A stretch of DNA of 64,000 nt from Rathayibacter oskolensis (GTDB lineage: Bacteria; Actinomycetota; Actinomycetes; Actinomycetales; Microbacteriaceae). A model generated the notes under the pieces. The model did not search any database and had not been told where the DNA came from. It worked only from the letters and a program-made list of their open reading frames with translations. Below are positions 49,660-58,444 of this stretch, piece by piece; position 1 is the stretch's first letter, and each line of letters begins with the position of its first letter. The stretch lies in assembly GCF_900177245.1 (NCBI RefSeq), contig NZ_FXBM01000004.1, positions 124,001 through 188,000 of the forward strand, read 5' to 3'. The position numbers and the translations under genes are program-made.

Positions 49660-52233
49660 ATGAGCACGCACCGCACCGCCTCCCCGATCCCCGACAGCCT
49701 CGACCGGGTCCGCGTCCGAGGCGCCAGGGAGAACAACCTCCAGGAGGTCGACGTCGACATCCCCCGCGACGCCCTGGTCGCCTTCACCGGCGTGTCCGGA
49801 TCCGGGAAGAGCTCCCTCGCGTTCGGCACGCTCTACGCCGAGGCCCAGCGCCGCTACTTCGAGTCGGTCGCGCCGTACGCTCGGCGGCTCATCGACCAGG
49901 TCGGCGTCCCCGACGTCGACTCGATCGAGGGGCTGCCTCCCGCGGTCGCGCTCCCGCAGCGGCGCTCCGGAGGCTCGGCGAGGTCGACGGTGGGCAGTGC
50001 GACGACCCTCTCGAGCGTGGTGCGCATGGTCTTCTCGCGGGTCGGCACCTACCCGGAGGGAGCCCCCCTGCTCCTCGCCGAGGACTTCTCTGCCAACACC
50101 GTCCAGGGAGCGTGCCCCACCTGCCACGGCATCGGGCGCGTGTACGACGTCCCCGAGGAGCTGATGGTCCCGGACGACTCCCTCTCGATCCGCGACGGCG
50201 CGCTCGCCGCCTGGCCGACCGCCTGGCACGGCAAGCAGCTCCGCGACAGCCTCATCTCGCTCGGCTACGACATCGACGTGCCCTGGCGGACCCTGCCCGA
50301 GGACGAGCGCGAGTGGATCCTGCACACGCAGGAGTCGCCCCAGGTGCCCGTCTGGACCGACCGGTCGCCGGCCGAGGTGCGCGAGGCCGTCGCCTCCGGA
50401 GCCGAGCCGAGGTACATGAGCACGTTCCTCGGAGTGGAGCGCTACGTGCTCGACACGTTCGCCGGCTCGAAGAGCGCCCGGATGCGCGAGCGCGCGTCGT
50501 CCTTCCTGGTGAGCGTCGCGTGCGGGACCTGTCACGGCAAGCGCCTGAAGCCCGAGGCGCTGGCCGTCACCTTCGAGGGCCGGGACATCACCGAGCTCTC
50601 CGCCCTGCCGCTGGAGGATCTCGCGGCCGTCATGAAGCGGGTGCTCGAGCCCGGCTGGATGCCGGCCGACGGCGCACCGCAGACCCGGCTGGCCGCGCAG
50701 CGCCTCGTCGAGGACCTGGTCGGGCGGCTGTCGCCGATCATCGACCTGGGCCTCGGCTACCTCTCCCTCGACCGGTCGACGCCGACCCTCTCCTCGGGCG
50801 AGTTGCAGCGGATGCGCCTCGCGACCCAGGTGCTCTCGCGGCTGTTCGGCGTCGTGTTCGTCCTCGACGAGCCGTCGACGGGTCTGCACCCCGCCGACAC
50901 GGAGGCGCTCCTCGGCATCCTCCGGACGCTGCGGACGACGGGCAACACGGTCTTCTTCGTCGAGCACGCCCTCGACGTGATCCGCGAGGCCGACTGGATC
51001 GTCGACATCGGGCCGGGTGCCGGGTCGGGCGGCGGCACGGTCGTCTACTCCGGAGGTCTCGACGGCATCCGGAGCGCGCGCGACTCCGTCACGCGCCGCT
51101 ACCTCTTCCCCGAGGGCGACCCCGCGCCCCTGCGCGCGCGTCGCGACTCCGAGCTGCGGATCGAGCTCGCCGGAGTCACGCGCAACAACCTCCGCGACCT
51201 CGCGGTCTCGTTCCCGGTCGGTGCGCTGACGGCCGTCACCGGCGTCTCGGGATCGGGCAAGTCGACCCTCGTGAACCAGGCGCTCCCCGAGCTGCTGGCG
51301 GCGTCACTCCGCAGCGCAGTCTCGGAGGACACCGCGACCGAGGACGGGCGAGCGGGCGAGGACCCGCTGCTCGATTCGGCACCGACCGTCACGGCGGGCC
51401 GCGCGTCGGGTCCCGCCGACCGCCTCCGCCGGGTCGTCCAGGTCAGCCAGACGCCCATCGGCCGGACGTCGCGCTCGAACGTGGCCACCTACACCGGCCT
51501 GTTCGACCGTGTGCGGGCGCTGTTCGCCGCGACTCCGGAGGCGAAGCGCCGCCGCTACAGCGCCAGCAGGTTCTCGTTCAATCTGCCGAGCGGCCGCTGC
51601 CCGGTCTGCAAGGGCGAGGGGTCGATCGAGGTGGAGCTGCTGTTCCTGCCCACCGTCGAGGCGCCCTGCGCGACCTGCGGGGGGACGCGCTACAACCCCG
51701 AGACGCTCGAGGTGACGTTGAACGGGCAGTCGATCGCCGACGTCCTGGCCCTCAGCGTGACGGCGGCCCGTGAGGTCTTCGCCGGCGAGCCGGAGGTCGC
51801 CCGGCACCTCGATGCGCTGCTCGACGTCGGCCTCGGCTACGTGTCGCTCGGCCAGCCGGCCACGGAGCTGTCCGGCGGCGAGGCGCAGCGGGTGAAGCTC
51901 GCCTCCGAGCTGCGTCGCGCCCAGCGCGGTGACACCCTCTACCTGCTCGACGAGCCGACATCGGGACTGCACCCCGCCGATGCCGATCGCCTCCTCGAGC
52001 ACCTGCAGCACCTCGTCGACGCGGGCAACACGGTGATCATCGTCGAGCACGACATGCGCGTCGTCGCCGACGCCGACTGGGTCATCGACCTGGGGCCGGG
52101 CGCGGGCCAGGCGGGAGGCGCGGTCGTCGCGACGGGCACGCCGGAGCAGGTCGCGCAGGCCGACGGGAGCCGCACCGCTCCCTACCTCCTGTCGGCGCTC
52201 GAGCGGAGAGGCGCTCCCGGGCCGCGGGCCTGA
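49660..52233 (+). CDS. UvrA-like ATPase (class II / UvrA2)
   Basis: This 857-residue excinuclease-subunit-A relative has two ABC ATPase domains, each interrupted by zinc-binding CxxC pairs. Domain 1: TGVSGSGKSSLAFGTLYAEAQRRYF near residue 40, then CPTCHGIG and CGTCHGKR. Domain 2: TGVSGSGKSTLVNQ near residue 528, CPVCKGEG and CATCGG. Signature motifs LSSGELQRM and LSGGEAQRV, and two DEP[ST]SGLHPAD Walker B regions are present. Length is about 90 residues below housekeeping UvrA, as in UvrA2/DrrC-type proteins linked to drug tolerance. GGAGGG touches ATG 49660; ATG 49588 is an alternative start with better spacing. Confidence 0.9.
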   Translation: MSTHRTASPIPDSLDRVRVRGARENNLQEVDVDIPRDALVAFTGVSGSGKSSLAFGTLYAEAQRRYFESVAPYARRLIDQVGVPDVDSIEGLPPAVALPQRRSGGSARSTVGSATTLSSVVRMVFSRVGTYPEGAPLLLAEDFSANTVQGACPTCHGIGRVYDVPEELMVPDDSLSIRDGALAAWPTAWHGKQLRDSLISLGYDIDVPWRTLPEDEREWILHTQESPQVPVWTDRSPAEVREAVASGAEPRYMSTFLGVERYVLDTFAGSKSARMRERASSFLVSVACGTCHGKRLKPEALAVTFEGRDITELSALPLEDLAAVMKRVLEPGWMPADGAPQTRLAAQRLVEDLVGRLSPIIDLGLGYLSLDRSTPTLSSGELQRMRLATQVLSRLFGVVFVLDEPSTGLHPADTEALLGILRTLRTTGNTVFFVEHALDVIREADWIVDIGPGAGSGGGTVVYSGGLDGIRSARDSVTRRYLFPEGDPAPLRARRDSELRIELAGVTRNNLRDLAVSFPVGALTAVTGVSGSGKSTLVNQALPELLAASLRSAVSEDTATEDGRAGEDPLLDSAPTVTAGRASGPADRLRRVVQVSQTPIGRTSRSNVATYTGLFDRVRALFAATPEAKRRRYSASRFSFNLPSGRCPVCKGEGSIEVELLFLPTVEAPCATCGGTRYNPETLEVTLNGQSIADVLALSVTAAREVFAGEPEVARHLDALLDVGLGYVSLGQPATELSGGEAQRVKLASELRRAQRGDTLYLLDEPTSGLHPADADRLLEHLQHLVDAGNTVIIVEHDMRVVADADWVIDLGPGAGQAGGAVVATGTPEQVAQADGSRTAPYLLSALERRGAPGPRA

Positions 52234-52252
52234 GCGGACTCCGCGGAGGCCC

Positions 52253-53674
52253 TCAGTCCGAGCCGACGGTCAGCGTCCATCCACCCCGGATGTTGCCGCC
52301 GAAGGCGTACAGCTCCAGAACCGGCGTCCCGTTCTCGTTGGTGCAGGCGGCATCGCCGACGACGACCTGGCAGACGCTGCCGTTGTCGTAGTCCGACAGG
52401 GAGAAGTTCACGATCCGCCACCGGGCCACGACCGCACCGCCCGCCTCCTCCGGCTCGGAGGAGGTGATGGTCCACGACGCGAGCGCCCGCCGACCCGAGT
52501 CGCAGTACCGGCCGTCGAGGATCTGGTCGTAGCGGATGTCGGTGTAGTACCCGCCGAAGAAGGGCTCGAACGGGACGGCTTCGGAGTCGGTGCCCGGGTC
52601 GACCAGGTTCACGCACCGGTCGATGCCCGGATCGGCCTGGATCTCCACCTGACGGCCGTCGTCACTGCCGGCCGGCAGGGTGACCGGGACGGTGTACTCC
52701 CGCGGCTCCGGGGGCCGCGTGTCGGTCCAGCGGTAGCCCAGCTGTCCGTCGCTCTTCAGCGTGGCGGCATCGGTGGCCTCGATCGGGGAGTACTTGTCCT
52801 CCACCTCCGGGCTCGTCGCGCGCAGGTCGTTCCCGATGATGGCGCTGCCGATCTCGGAGATCAACGAGGCGATGATCCCGACCGGCGAGAGAGCCAGGGC
52901 CGCGAGGATCGCGGTGCCGCCGCTGCCGAGCGACGTCGTGGCGGAGTTGCCGTCGATCGCGTAGATGCGCCAGGTGTCGACGAGGTCGAGGTTGTCGTAG
53001 AACTCGATGTCCCAGCTGATGGTGGACGCCTGGAAGAAGCACGAGCCGTCCGAGATCGGCTGCCACTCGACCGTTCCCTGGAACGTCGTCGCGCCGGCGG
53101 GGCGGCCGAACCCGAAGATCTGCTCGTCCTCGAAGGGGGCCGAGCCCCGCTCGAAGACGCAGTTGTTGACGTCGCGCGGGCCTCCCCAGACGCGGCGGAC
53201 GACGACGTAGCCGGTCTCGGGCGCGTCGCGGACGGTGAAGGTGAGTCGCTGGACGGAGCTGCCGACCGCGGGAGTGCTGGGCTCGACGGTGGGCGTGATC
53301 GTGGGCGTCGGCTCGATCGTGGGCGTGGGCTCGATCGTCGGCGTGGGCTCGATCGTGGCTGTGGGGGCAGCGGAACTCACCGGCTCGACCGACGGAGTCG
53401 CGGAGGCGGTCGGGCTCGGGTCGCTCGTGACGGCGACGGCCGGCATCCGGTCGGCGCTCGCGCACACGTCTCGCGGAGAGGCGTGCGCGGGTGCACTGAC
53501 CGAGCCCGAGATCGCCAGGGCGGCGACGACGGCGAGCGCGGTGAACACGCCCAGCCGCGTGCGCCTGGTCCTCCGCCGCAGCGCGACGACGAGGACCCCC
53601 GCCAGGACGATCCCGACAGCCGCCAGCATCGTGAGGGTGGGGTCGACGCCCGTGGCGGCGAGACAGGAGGTCAT
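52253..53674 (-). CDS. Surface protein with PT-repeat stalk and sorting-signal-like N-terminus
   Basis: This 473-residue protein is of unknown family. Its first 35 residues read MTSCLAATGVDPTLTML, a hydrophobic stretch and RRRTRRTR, i.e. the layout of a C-terminal LAXTG sorting signal placed at the N-terminus. A second hydrophobic segment with a signal-peptide-like end (SAPAHA) follows at about 40-65. Then comes a Pro/Thr stalk (repeats of IEPTPT) and an ectodomain of about 330 residues with six or more cysteines and one Ala/Ile-rich helix pair. AAGGA precedes ATG 53674. Convergent with the UvrA-like gene. Confidence 0.75.
   Translation of the reverse strand: MTSCLAATGVDPTLTMLAAVGIVLAGVLVVALRRRTRRTRLGVFTALAVVAALAISGSVSAPAHASPRDVCASADRMPAVAVTSDPSPTASATPSVEPVSSAAPTATIEPTPTIEPTPTIEPTPTITPTVEPSTPAVGSSVQRLTFTVRDAPETGYVVVRRVWGGPRDVNNCVFERGSAPFEDEQIFGFGRPAGATTFQGTVEWQPISDGSCFFQASTISWDIEFYDNLDLVDTWRIYAIDGNSATTSLGSGGTAILAALALSPVGIIASLISEIGSAIIGNDLRATSPEVEDKYSPIEATDAATLKSDGQLGYRWTDTRPPEPREYTVPVTLPAGSDDGRQVEIQADPGIDRCVNLVDPGTDSEAVPFEPFFGGYYTDIRYDQILDGRYCDSGRRALASWTITSSEPEEAGGAVVARWRIVNFSLSDYDNGSVCQVVVGDAACTNENGTPVLELYAFGGNIRGGWTLTVGSD
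53310..53363. repeat. Three 18-base tandem repeats coding the PT stalk
   Basis: GGCTCGATCGTGGGCGTG and two one- or two-base variants occupy 53310-53327, 53328-53345 and 53346-53363; each encodes six residues of the Pro-Thr-Ile-Glu stalk. Such in-frame repeats can change copy number. Confidence 0.85.
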
Positions 53675-53927
53675 CGGAGTCCTTCGATCGGAGCCGCGCT
53701 CGGTCACTGCCGACCCGCTTCATCGCGAGCGGCCGGAGCGCCTGCCACGGCTGAACGTAACGGACCGTGTGACTCCCGCATCACCCCCCGAAAAGACGAG
53801 GTCGCCACGCAGAGTCCGCCGCAGATCGGGGAAGGAGGCGTTACCGATTCGTTATGAGAAATCGGCACCGTCGACCAAACCAGCACCACACTGCGAACGA
53901 GCAGGTCAAGGGCGAAAACTGACTCCC

Positions 53928-55517
53928 ATGAAACAGACAGCAGGGCCGGCGCGCGCCCCTCAGTGGCGGTTCACCGCGCTCGCCGCGGTCGCCGGGATCG
54001 TCACCGCCGGAGTCCTGCTGGCGGTCGCCGAGCTCGTCGCCCTCCTCATCGCCCCGACGGCCAGCCCCGTCCTGGCACTCGGCTCGTTCGTGGTCGACAT
54101 CGTCCCGCGGCCCGTCAAGGAGTTCGCGATCACGACGTTCGGCGAGAACGACAAGGTCTTCCTGCTCGCAGGCATCGGCGTCGCCGTGTTCGTCGCGGCA
54201 GCCCTCGCCGGCGTGCTGCAGCTCGTACGTCCGCCCCTCGGTCAGGCGCTGCTCGTGCTCGCGGGAGTCCTCTCGATCGCCGCGATCGTCACCCGCTCCG
54301 GAGCGACACCGCTCTCGGCGGTGCCCACGCTGGTCGGCCTGCTGGTCGCCCTCGTCGTGATGCACATGACGATCTCGCGGCTGCGCCGATGGCGCAACGC
54401 ACGGGCCTCGGAGGCGAGGGGAACAGGCCCCGAGGCCCGTCCGTCCGGCATCGAGCGCCGCGGCTTCCTCCGCGTCACCCTGATCGCAGCCGTGGGCGCG
54501 GTCGTCGTCGGCGCGGGAGCCCGGATCGTCAACGCAGCGACGTCCTCCGTGGCGAGCGTGCGTGAGGCGCTGCGCCTCCCGAGCCCCCGCACCACGGTGA
54601 CGGTGCCGGCCGGAGCCGAGCTCGACATCGACGGCCTCACGCCGCTCTACACGCCCAACGCCGACTTCTACCGCGTCGACACCGCGCTGACGGTCCCCTC
54701 CGTCGACCCGTCGACCTGGCAGCTGACGATCACCGGCATGGTCGATGAGGAGGTGACGCTCACGTTCCAGCAGCTGCTCGACCTGGGCGTCGACGAGTAC
54801 GGCGTGACCCTGACCTGCGTGTCGAACGAGGTCGGCGGCGGTCTCGTGGGCAACGCGAAGTGGCTCGGAGTCCCGATCCGCGACGTGCTCGCCATGGCGG
54901 GCGTGCAGAGCGGTGCCGACATGGTCCTCTCGCGCAGCGTCGACGGCTACACCGCGAGCACCCCGCTCAGCGCGCTGACCGACGACGGGCTCGACGCGAT
55001 CCTCGCGGTCGGGATGAACGGCGAGGCGCTGCCCCTCGAGCACGGCTTCCCGGTGCGGATGGTCGTTCCCGGCCTCTACGGCTACGTGTCGGCCACCAAG
55101 TGGCTGACCGAGCTGAAGGTGACCACCTTCGCGGCCGACGAGGCCTACTGGACCCCGCGCGGCTACTCCGCCGAGGCCCCGATCAAGATGTCGTCGCGGA
55201 TCGACACCCCGCGCATCGACGCCGCCATCCCCGCCGGCCCGACGAAGATCGCGGGCATGGCGTGGGCGCAGTCGATCGGCATCGCGAAGGTCGAGGTCAG
55301 CATCGACGACGCCGACTGGCAGGAGGCGACGCTGTCCACCGCCGTCAACGAGGACACCTGGGTGCAGTGGTTCGTCGACTGGCAGGCCGAGAGCGGCTCG
55401 CACTACGTCGCCGTGCGGGCGACCGACGCGAACGGCCTCCTCCAGATCGAGGACCGCGCCCCGATCGCGCCGAACGGCTCGAGCGGCTGGCAGCGCACCC
55501 TCGTCCGCGTCGACTGA
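53928..55517 (+). CDS. Membrane-anchored molybdopterin oxidoreductase (sulfite oxidase family)
   Basis: This 529-residue protein has an N-terminal block of four membrane segments (about 15-145) joined to a molybdenum-cofactor domain of sulfite-oxidase type. The Mo-ligand cysteine is Cys297 in YGVTLTCVSNEVGG; PLEHGFPVRMVVPGLYGYVSATKWL is also characteristic. A C-terminal Ig-like dimerisation domain follows. IERRGFLRVTL at about residue 180 precedes a further helix, a twin-arginine-like context. The catalytic part is probably outside the membrane. No cofactor-synthesis genes are near. The 253 bases upstream hold CCGATT/AATCGG arms (53844, 53860) but no gene. Confidence 0.9.
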   Translation: MKQTAGPARAPQWRFTALAAVAGIVTAGVLLAVAELVALLIAPTASPVLALGSFVVDIVPRPVKEFAITTFGENDKVFLLAGIGVAVFVAAALAGVLQLVRPPLGQALLVLAGVLSIAAIVTRSGATPLSAVPTLVGLLVALVVMHMTISRLRRWRNARASEARGTGPEARPSGIERRGFLRVTLIAAVGAVVVGAGARIVNAATSSVASVREALRLPSPRTTVTVPAGAELDIDGLTPLYTPNADFYRVDTALTVPSVDPSTWQLTITGMVDEEVTLTFQQLLDLGVDEYGVTLTCVSNEVGGGLVGNAKWLGVPIRDVLAMAGVQSGADMVLSRSVDGYTASTPLSALTDDGLDAILAVGMNGEALPLEHGFPVRMVVPGLYGYVSATKWLTELKVTTFAADEAYWTPRGYSAEAPIKMSSRIDTPRIDAAIPAGPTKIAGMAWAQSIGIAKVEVSIDDADWQEATLSTAVNEDTWVQWFVDWQAESGSHYVAVRATDANGLLQIEDRAPIAPNGSSGWQRTLVRVD

Positions 55518-55533
55518 CGCCTCGCGCCGCAGC

Positions 55534-55620
55534 GCCTCCCACCGAGGGAACCCGTTCTCGCCGAGACACCGCCCCCTGCGCGGTGTCTCGCGCAGAACGG
55601 GTTCCCTCGGTGGGGGAGGC
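55534..55620. terminator. Very long two-part hairpin between convergent genes
   Basis: Outer arms GCCTCCC-ACCGAGGGAACC... (55534-55558) and its complement (55594-55620) pair over about 25 bases with a 2-base bulge. An inner stem GAGACACCGC/GCGGTGTCTC closes a 7-base loop. The structure separates the oxidoreductase (plus) and monooxygenase (minus) genes and should stop both transcripts; it is far longer than a normal terminator. Confidence 0.82.
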
Positions 55621-55634
55621 TACGGAGGGGGCGG

Positions 55635-57059
55635 TCAGTCGGCGCGCGCGGGGCGGAAGGACGCGGCGTGGTGCTCGGGCGCGAGATGCGCGTCGCCGCC
55701 GAGCATGCGCTCGCGGAAGGTGTCGCCGACGGGAGCCGGGTCGAGGCGGCCCCGGCGACGCAGCTCCGGCTGGACCAGCGTGATGAAGTCCTCGAGCGAC
55801 GCGATGCCGAACACCGCCTCGAGCATGATGCCGTCGAGGTCGGTCTCCTCCAGCATCCGCTCGAGCTCGTCCGCGACCTCGATCGGGTCGCCCGTGACCG
55901 CGAAGCCGCGGGTGCCCTTGCCCTTGAGCTCGTCGAGGATCTCGCGCACCGTCGGCGCCGTGCCGTCGGGGCGCTTCAGGAACCGCTCGATGTTGCTGGT
56001 CCCCATCTGCCCCGCCTGGTCGTCGAGCACGAGCTGCTCGGCGAGTGTTCGGTCTGAGTCGTACTCGAGCAGGTCCACGCCGGTGTTGCCGGCGTAGTAG
56101 TGCGCGGCCAGCTCGTCGCTCTGCAGGGCGTCGAACTCGGCGCGGAGGCGCGTCGCCTCCTCCGACGTCTCGCCCACGACCACCGTCACGCCCACCATCA
56201 CCTTGACTGACGCGGGATCGCGCCCGTTCTCGGCGGCTCGCCGGCGGATGTCGGCGATGTCGGAGGCGACCTTCGCGTACGTCGACCCCTGCACGAAGAC
56301 GCACTCGGCGTTCTTCGCGGCGAACGCCCGCCCGACCGGCGACGTGCCGGCCTGGAACAGCAGGGGCGAGCGCTGCGGCGACGGCGGCAGCGTGTGGTAG
56401 CCGTGGGAGCGGTAGAACTCGCCCTCGTAGGCGACCGGGTGGATCTTCGACGGGTCGGCGAAGACGTTCGCCTCGTGGTCGAGCACGATCACGTCGTCGT
56501 CGTTGCCGCCCTCCCAGAACGAGAAGGCCACATCGACGTACTCCTGCGCCGCCCGGTAGCGCTCGTCGTGCGGAACCATCGCCTGCTGCCCGAGCATCGC
56601 GGCCATGGTGTTCTGCGAGGCGCCGGTGACGATGTTCCAGCCGATCCGGCCGTTCGTGACGTGGTCGAGCGTCGAGAACTTGCGGACCGCGTGCAGCGGG
56701 TGATCGGCTCCGGTCGTCGAGGTGACCACGAAGTTGAGGCGCTCGGTGCCGACGGCGAGCGCGGGGATCAGGTACGCGCCGTCGAGCGCGAAGGTCATGC
56801 CGGCCTTCACCAGCACGTCCGAGAGCTCGCCGCGGCGCGAGGAGTAGCCGAAGGATCCGCCCGCGAAGAAGAGGAAGTCGAAGCCGGCGTCGTCGAGCAG
56901 CGTCGCCATCCGCATCCAGTAGCGGATGTCGCGGAAGTCGCCGTCGCGGCTGCGCGGATGGGACCAGCTGATGGTGCCCCCGACGTGCGGTGTCCCCGCC
57001 TCGAACACCCCGAGGACCATCCGCTTCTTCATCGTCTCGGGCACATCGTTCTCCGGCAT
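55635..57059 (-). CDS. LLM-class flavin-dependent monooxygenase (NtaA-like), second copy
   Basis: This 474-residue FMNH2-dependent monooxygenase is of the same class as that at 12334-13713. Marks: GTISWSHPRSRDGDFRDIRY near residue 27, DHVTNGRIGWNIVTGASQN near 145, LLFQAGTSPVGRAFAAKNAE near 235, and GFAVTGDPIEVADELERMLEETDLDGIML near 385. Start 57059 has AGAGGAA upstream; other in-frame ATGs at 57077 and 57128 add only unconserved sequence. It is divergent from a flavin reductase and TetR gene and shares their operator region, making a complete two-component oxygenase unit. Confidence 0.9.
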   Translation of the reverse strand: MPENDVPETMKKRMVLGVFEAGTPHVGGTISWSHPRSRDGDFRDIRYWMRMATLLDDAGFDFLFFAGGSFGYSSRRGELSDVLVKAGMTFALDGAYLIPALAVGTERLNFVVTSTTGADHPLHAVRKFSTLDHVTNGRIGWNIVTGASQNTMAAMLGQQAMVPHDERYRAAQEYVDVAFSFWEGGNDDDVIVLDHEANVFADPSKIHPVAYEGEFYRSHGYHTLPPSPQRSPLLFQAGTSPVGRAFAAKNAECVFVQGSTYAKVASDIADIRRRAAENGRDPASVKVMVGVTVVVGETSEEATRLRAEFDALQSDELAAHYYAGNTGVDLLEYDSDRTLAEQLVLDDQAGQMGTSNIERFLKRPDGTAPTVREILDELKGKGTRGFAVTGDPIEVADELERMLEETDLDGIMLEAVFGIASLEDFITLVQPELRRRGRLDPAPVGDTFRERMLGGDAHLAPEHHAASFRPARAD

Positions 57060-57101
57060 TCCGTTCCTCTGCTTCATCGGCGGCTGGCGTCGTTCCGTCC
57101 C

Positions 57102-57132
57102 TTGACACGGTTGAACCGTCTGGTTCACGATA
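57102..57132. promoter_or_regulatory. TetR operator inside the reductase promoter
   Basis: A consensus -35 TTGACA (57102-57107) is followed by TGAACC-GTCT-GGTTCA (57112-57127), a palindrome with perfect 6-base arms, and a poor -10 region (ACGATA, 57127-57132). The palindrome fills the -35/-10 spacer, the usual place for TetR repression, and lies between the divergent monooxygenase and reductase genes. Confidence 0.78.
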
Positions 57133-57202
57133 GCGGAGAAAAGGGCGCACCTCTTCCCGTGGGACGCATTCCCACGCCTCCCCTCACAGGAACGGCACTC
57201 TC

Positions 57203-57694
57203 ATGACAGCCCTCGCCCTCACCCGCCTCGAGGACGCCCTCGCCCACGTCCCCTCCGCCGTCGCCGCCGTCGCCGCGATGGTCGACGGCGCTCCCGAGGG
57301 GCTCGTCGCCACCTCTCTGAGCGTCGGCGCCTCGTTCGACCCGCCGCTCGTGATGTTCGCGGTCAGGGAGGCGTCGACCACCTGGCCGCTGCTGCGCACG
57401 TCGCCGCGCATCGGCGTCTCGATGCTCTCGGAGGCGCAGGGCGAGGCGACCCGCCGCCTCGCCTCCCGCACGCGGCACCGCCGGTTCGAGGGCCTCTCTC
57501 GCGAGGAGCGGTCCGGAGGCGCGGTGCTCGTCGGCGGCTCGTCGCTCCGCTTCGAGTGCTCGGTGCACGCCGAGACGCCCGCGGGCGATCACCGCGTCGT
57601 CCTCCTCCGCGTGCACTCGCTCGAGCTCGACCCCGGTGTGGAGCCGCTGGTCTACCACCGCTCGGGCTTCCGCGCGCTGCGGGACGCGAGCTGA
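57203..57694 (+). CDS. Flavin reductase (NADH:FMN type)
   Basis: This 163-residue split-barrel flavin reductase supplies reduced flavin to the adjacent monooxygenase. Marks: AAVAAMVDGAPEGLVATSLSVGASFDPPLVMFAVREASTT at about 22-60 with the flavin-binding TSLS region, and FECSVHAETPAGDHRVVLLRV near residue 113. The sequence is shorter at the C-terminus than some homologues, but complete. It is expressed from the TetR-controlled promoter and followed by the tetR gene 41 bases later. Confidence 0.9.
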   Translation: MTALALTRLEDALAHVPSAVAAVAAMVDGAPEGLVATSLSVGASFDPPLVMFAVREASTTWPLLRTSPRIGVSMLSEAQGEATRRLASRTRHRRFEGLSREERSGGAVLVGGSSLRFECSVHAETPAGDHRVVLLRVHSLELDPGVEPLVYHRSGFRALRDAS

Positions 57695-57735
57695 GCGCTA
57701 CGCTGACCGGCGACCGCGACGGAGAGGCCGCCACC

Positions 57736-58317
57736 ATGATCACGACGCCGACGAGGCGCACGCAGCTGCTCGAGCGGATCGTCGACCACATCCTCGAGAA
57801 CGGGGTCGCGACCGTCACCCTGCGAAGCCTCGCCAGGGCCGCCGACTCCAACAACCGGATGCTGCTCTACTACTTCGGCTCGCGCGCCGCGCTGCTGTCG
57901 GAGGCGATGGTCGTCGCCTCCCAGCGCTTCCCCGACATGCAGCGCGCCGCCGACGAGCTGCGGGTGCCCGGGCGGTCGCTGGGGGAGCGGCTCGACCGCT
58001 CCTGGGAGGCGCTCGCCTCGGCCGCGAACCGTCCCTACCTCCGCCTGTTCTTCCAGGTCTTCGGGCTCGCCGCGTTCGAGCAGGCCGAGGAGTGGCGCGC
58101 GATGCGGGCGAGCTTCGACGAGTTCCTGCAGCCCGAGCTGCGGCGGGCGCTCGCAGAGTCGGGTGTGCCCGACGACGAGGTGCCGGTCGCGGCGCGCGAG
58201 ATCGTCGCGCTCTGGCGCGGCCTCGAGATCCTGCTGATCTCGATCGAGGACGATGCCGGTGTCGACGTGGTCCGACGGCGCGGGCACGCCGACCTGCTGG
58301 CCCGCCTCGAGAGCTGA
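57736..58317 (+). CDS. TetR-family repressor
   Basis: This 193-residue regulator has an N-terminal helix-turn-helix (ATVTLRSLARAADSNNRMLLYYFGSRAALL at about 25-54) and a helical ligand-binding part. GGAGAGG precedes ATG 57736. It lies downstream of the flavin reductase and probably binds TGAACC-GTCT-GGTTCA at 57112-57127, controlling reductase, itself and the divergent monooxygenase; the inducer would be the monooxygenase substrate or product. Confidence 0.92.
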   Translation: MITTPTRRTQLLERIVDHILENGVATVTLRSLARAADSNNRMLLYYFGSRAALLSEAMVVASQRFPDMQRAADELRVPGRSLGERLDRSWEALASAANRPYLRLFFQVFGLAAFEQAEEWRAMRASFDEFLQPELRRALAESGVPDDEVPVAAREIVALWRGLEILLISIEDDAGVDVVRRRGHADLLARLES

Positions 58318-58368
58318 CCCCCGCGCGGACCTGGAGACGCTCGAGTCGCGACTGTCTGCGGCGGAGCA

Positions 58369-58444
58369 GCCGCACAAGTAAGGCTGAATGCTCCGAGAAG
58401 CCGGAATTCCCGGGCTCCGGCTCGGTGAGCCTTACTCGTGCGGC
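58369..58444. repeat. 76-base inverted repeat, family I copy 2
   Basis: GCCGCACAAGTAAGGCT (58369-58385) and AGCCTTACTCGTGCGGC (58428-58444) pair at 16 of 17 bases around a 42-base loop that itself folds (CCGAGAAGCCGGA/TCCGGCTCGG). Arms resemble those at 43571. The right arm overlaps the 3' end of the deaminase gene, at the convergent junction with tetR. Confidence 0.78.

Noticed and set aside
53844-53865. CCGATT/AATCGG arms as an operator of the oxidoreductase gene
   Set aside because: Arms are only 6 bases, 10 apart, and no regulator gene is adjacent; too weak to call as a site.
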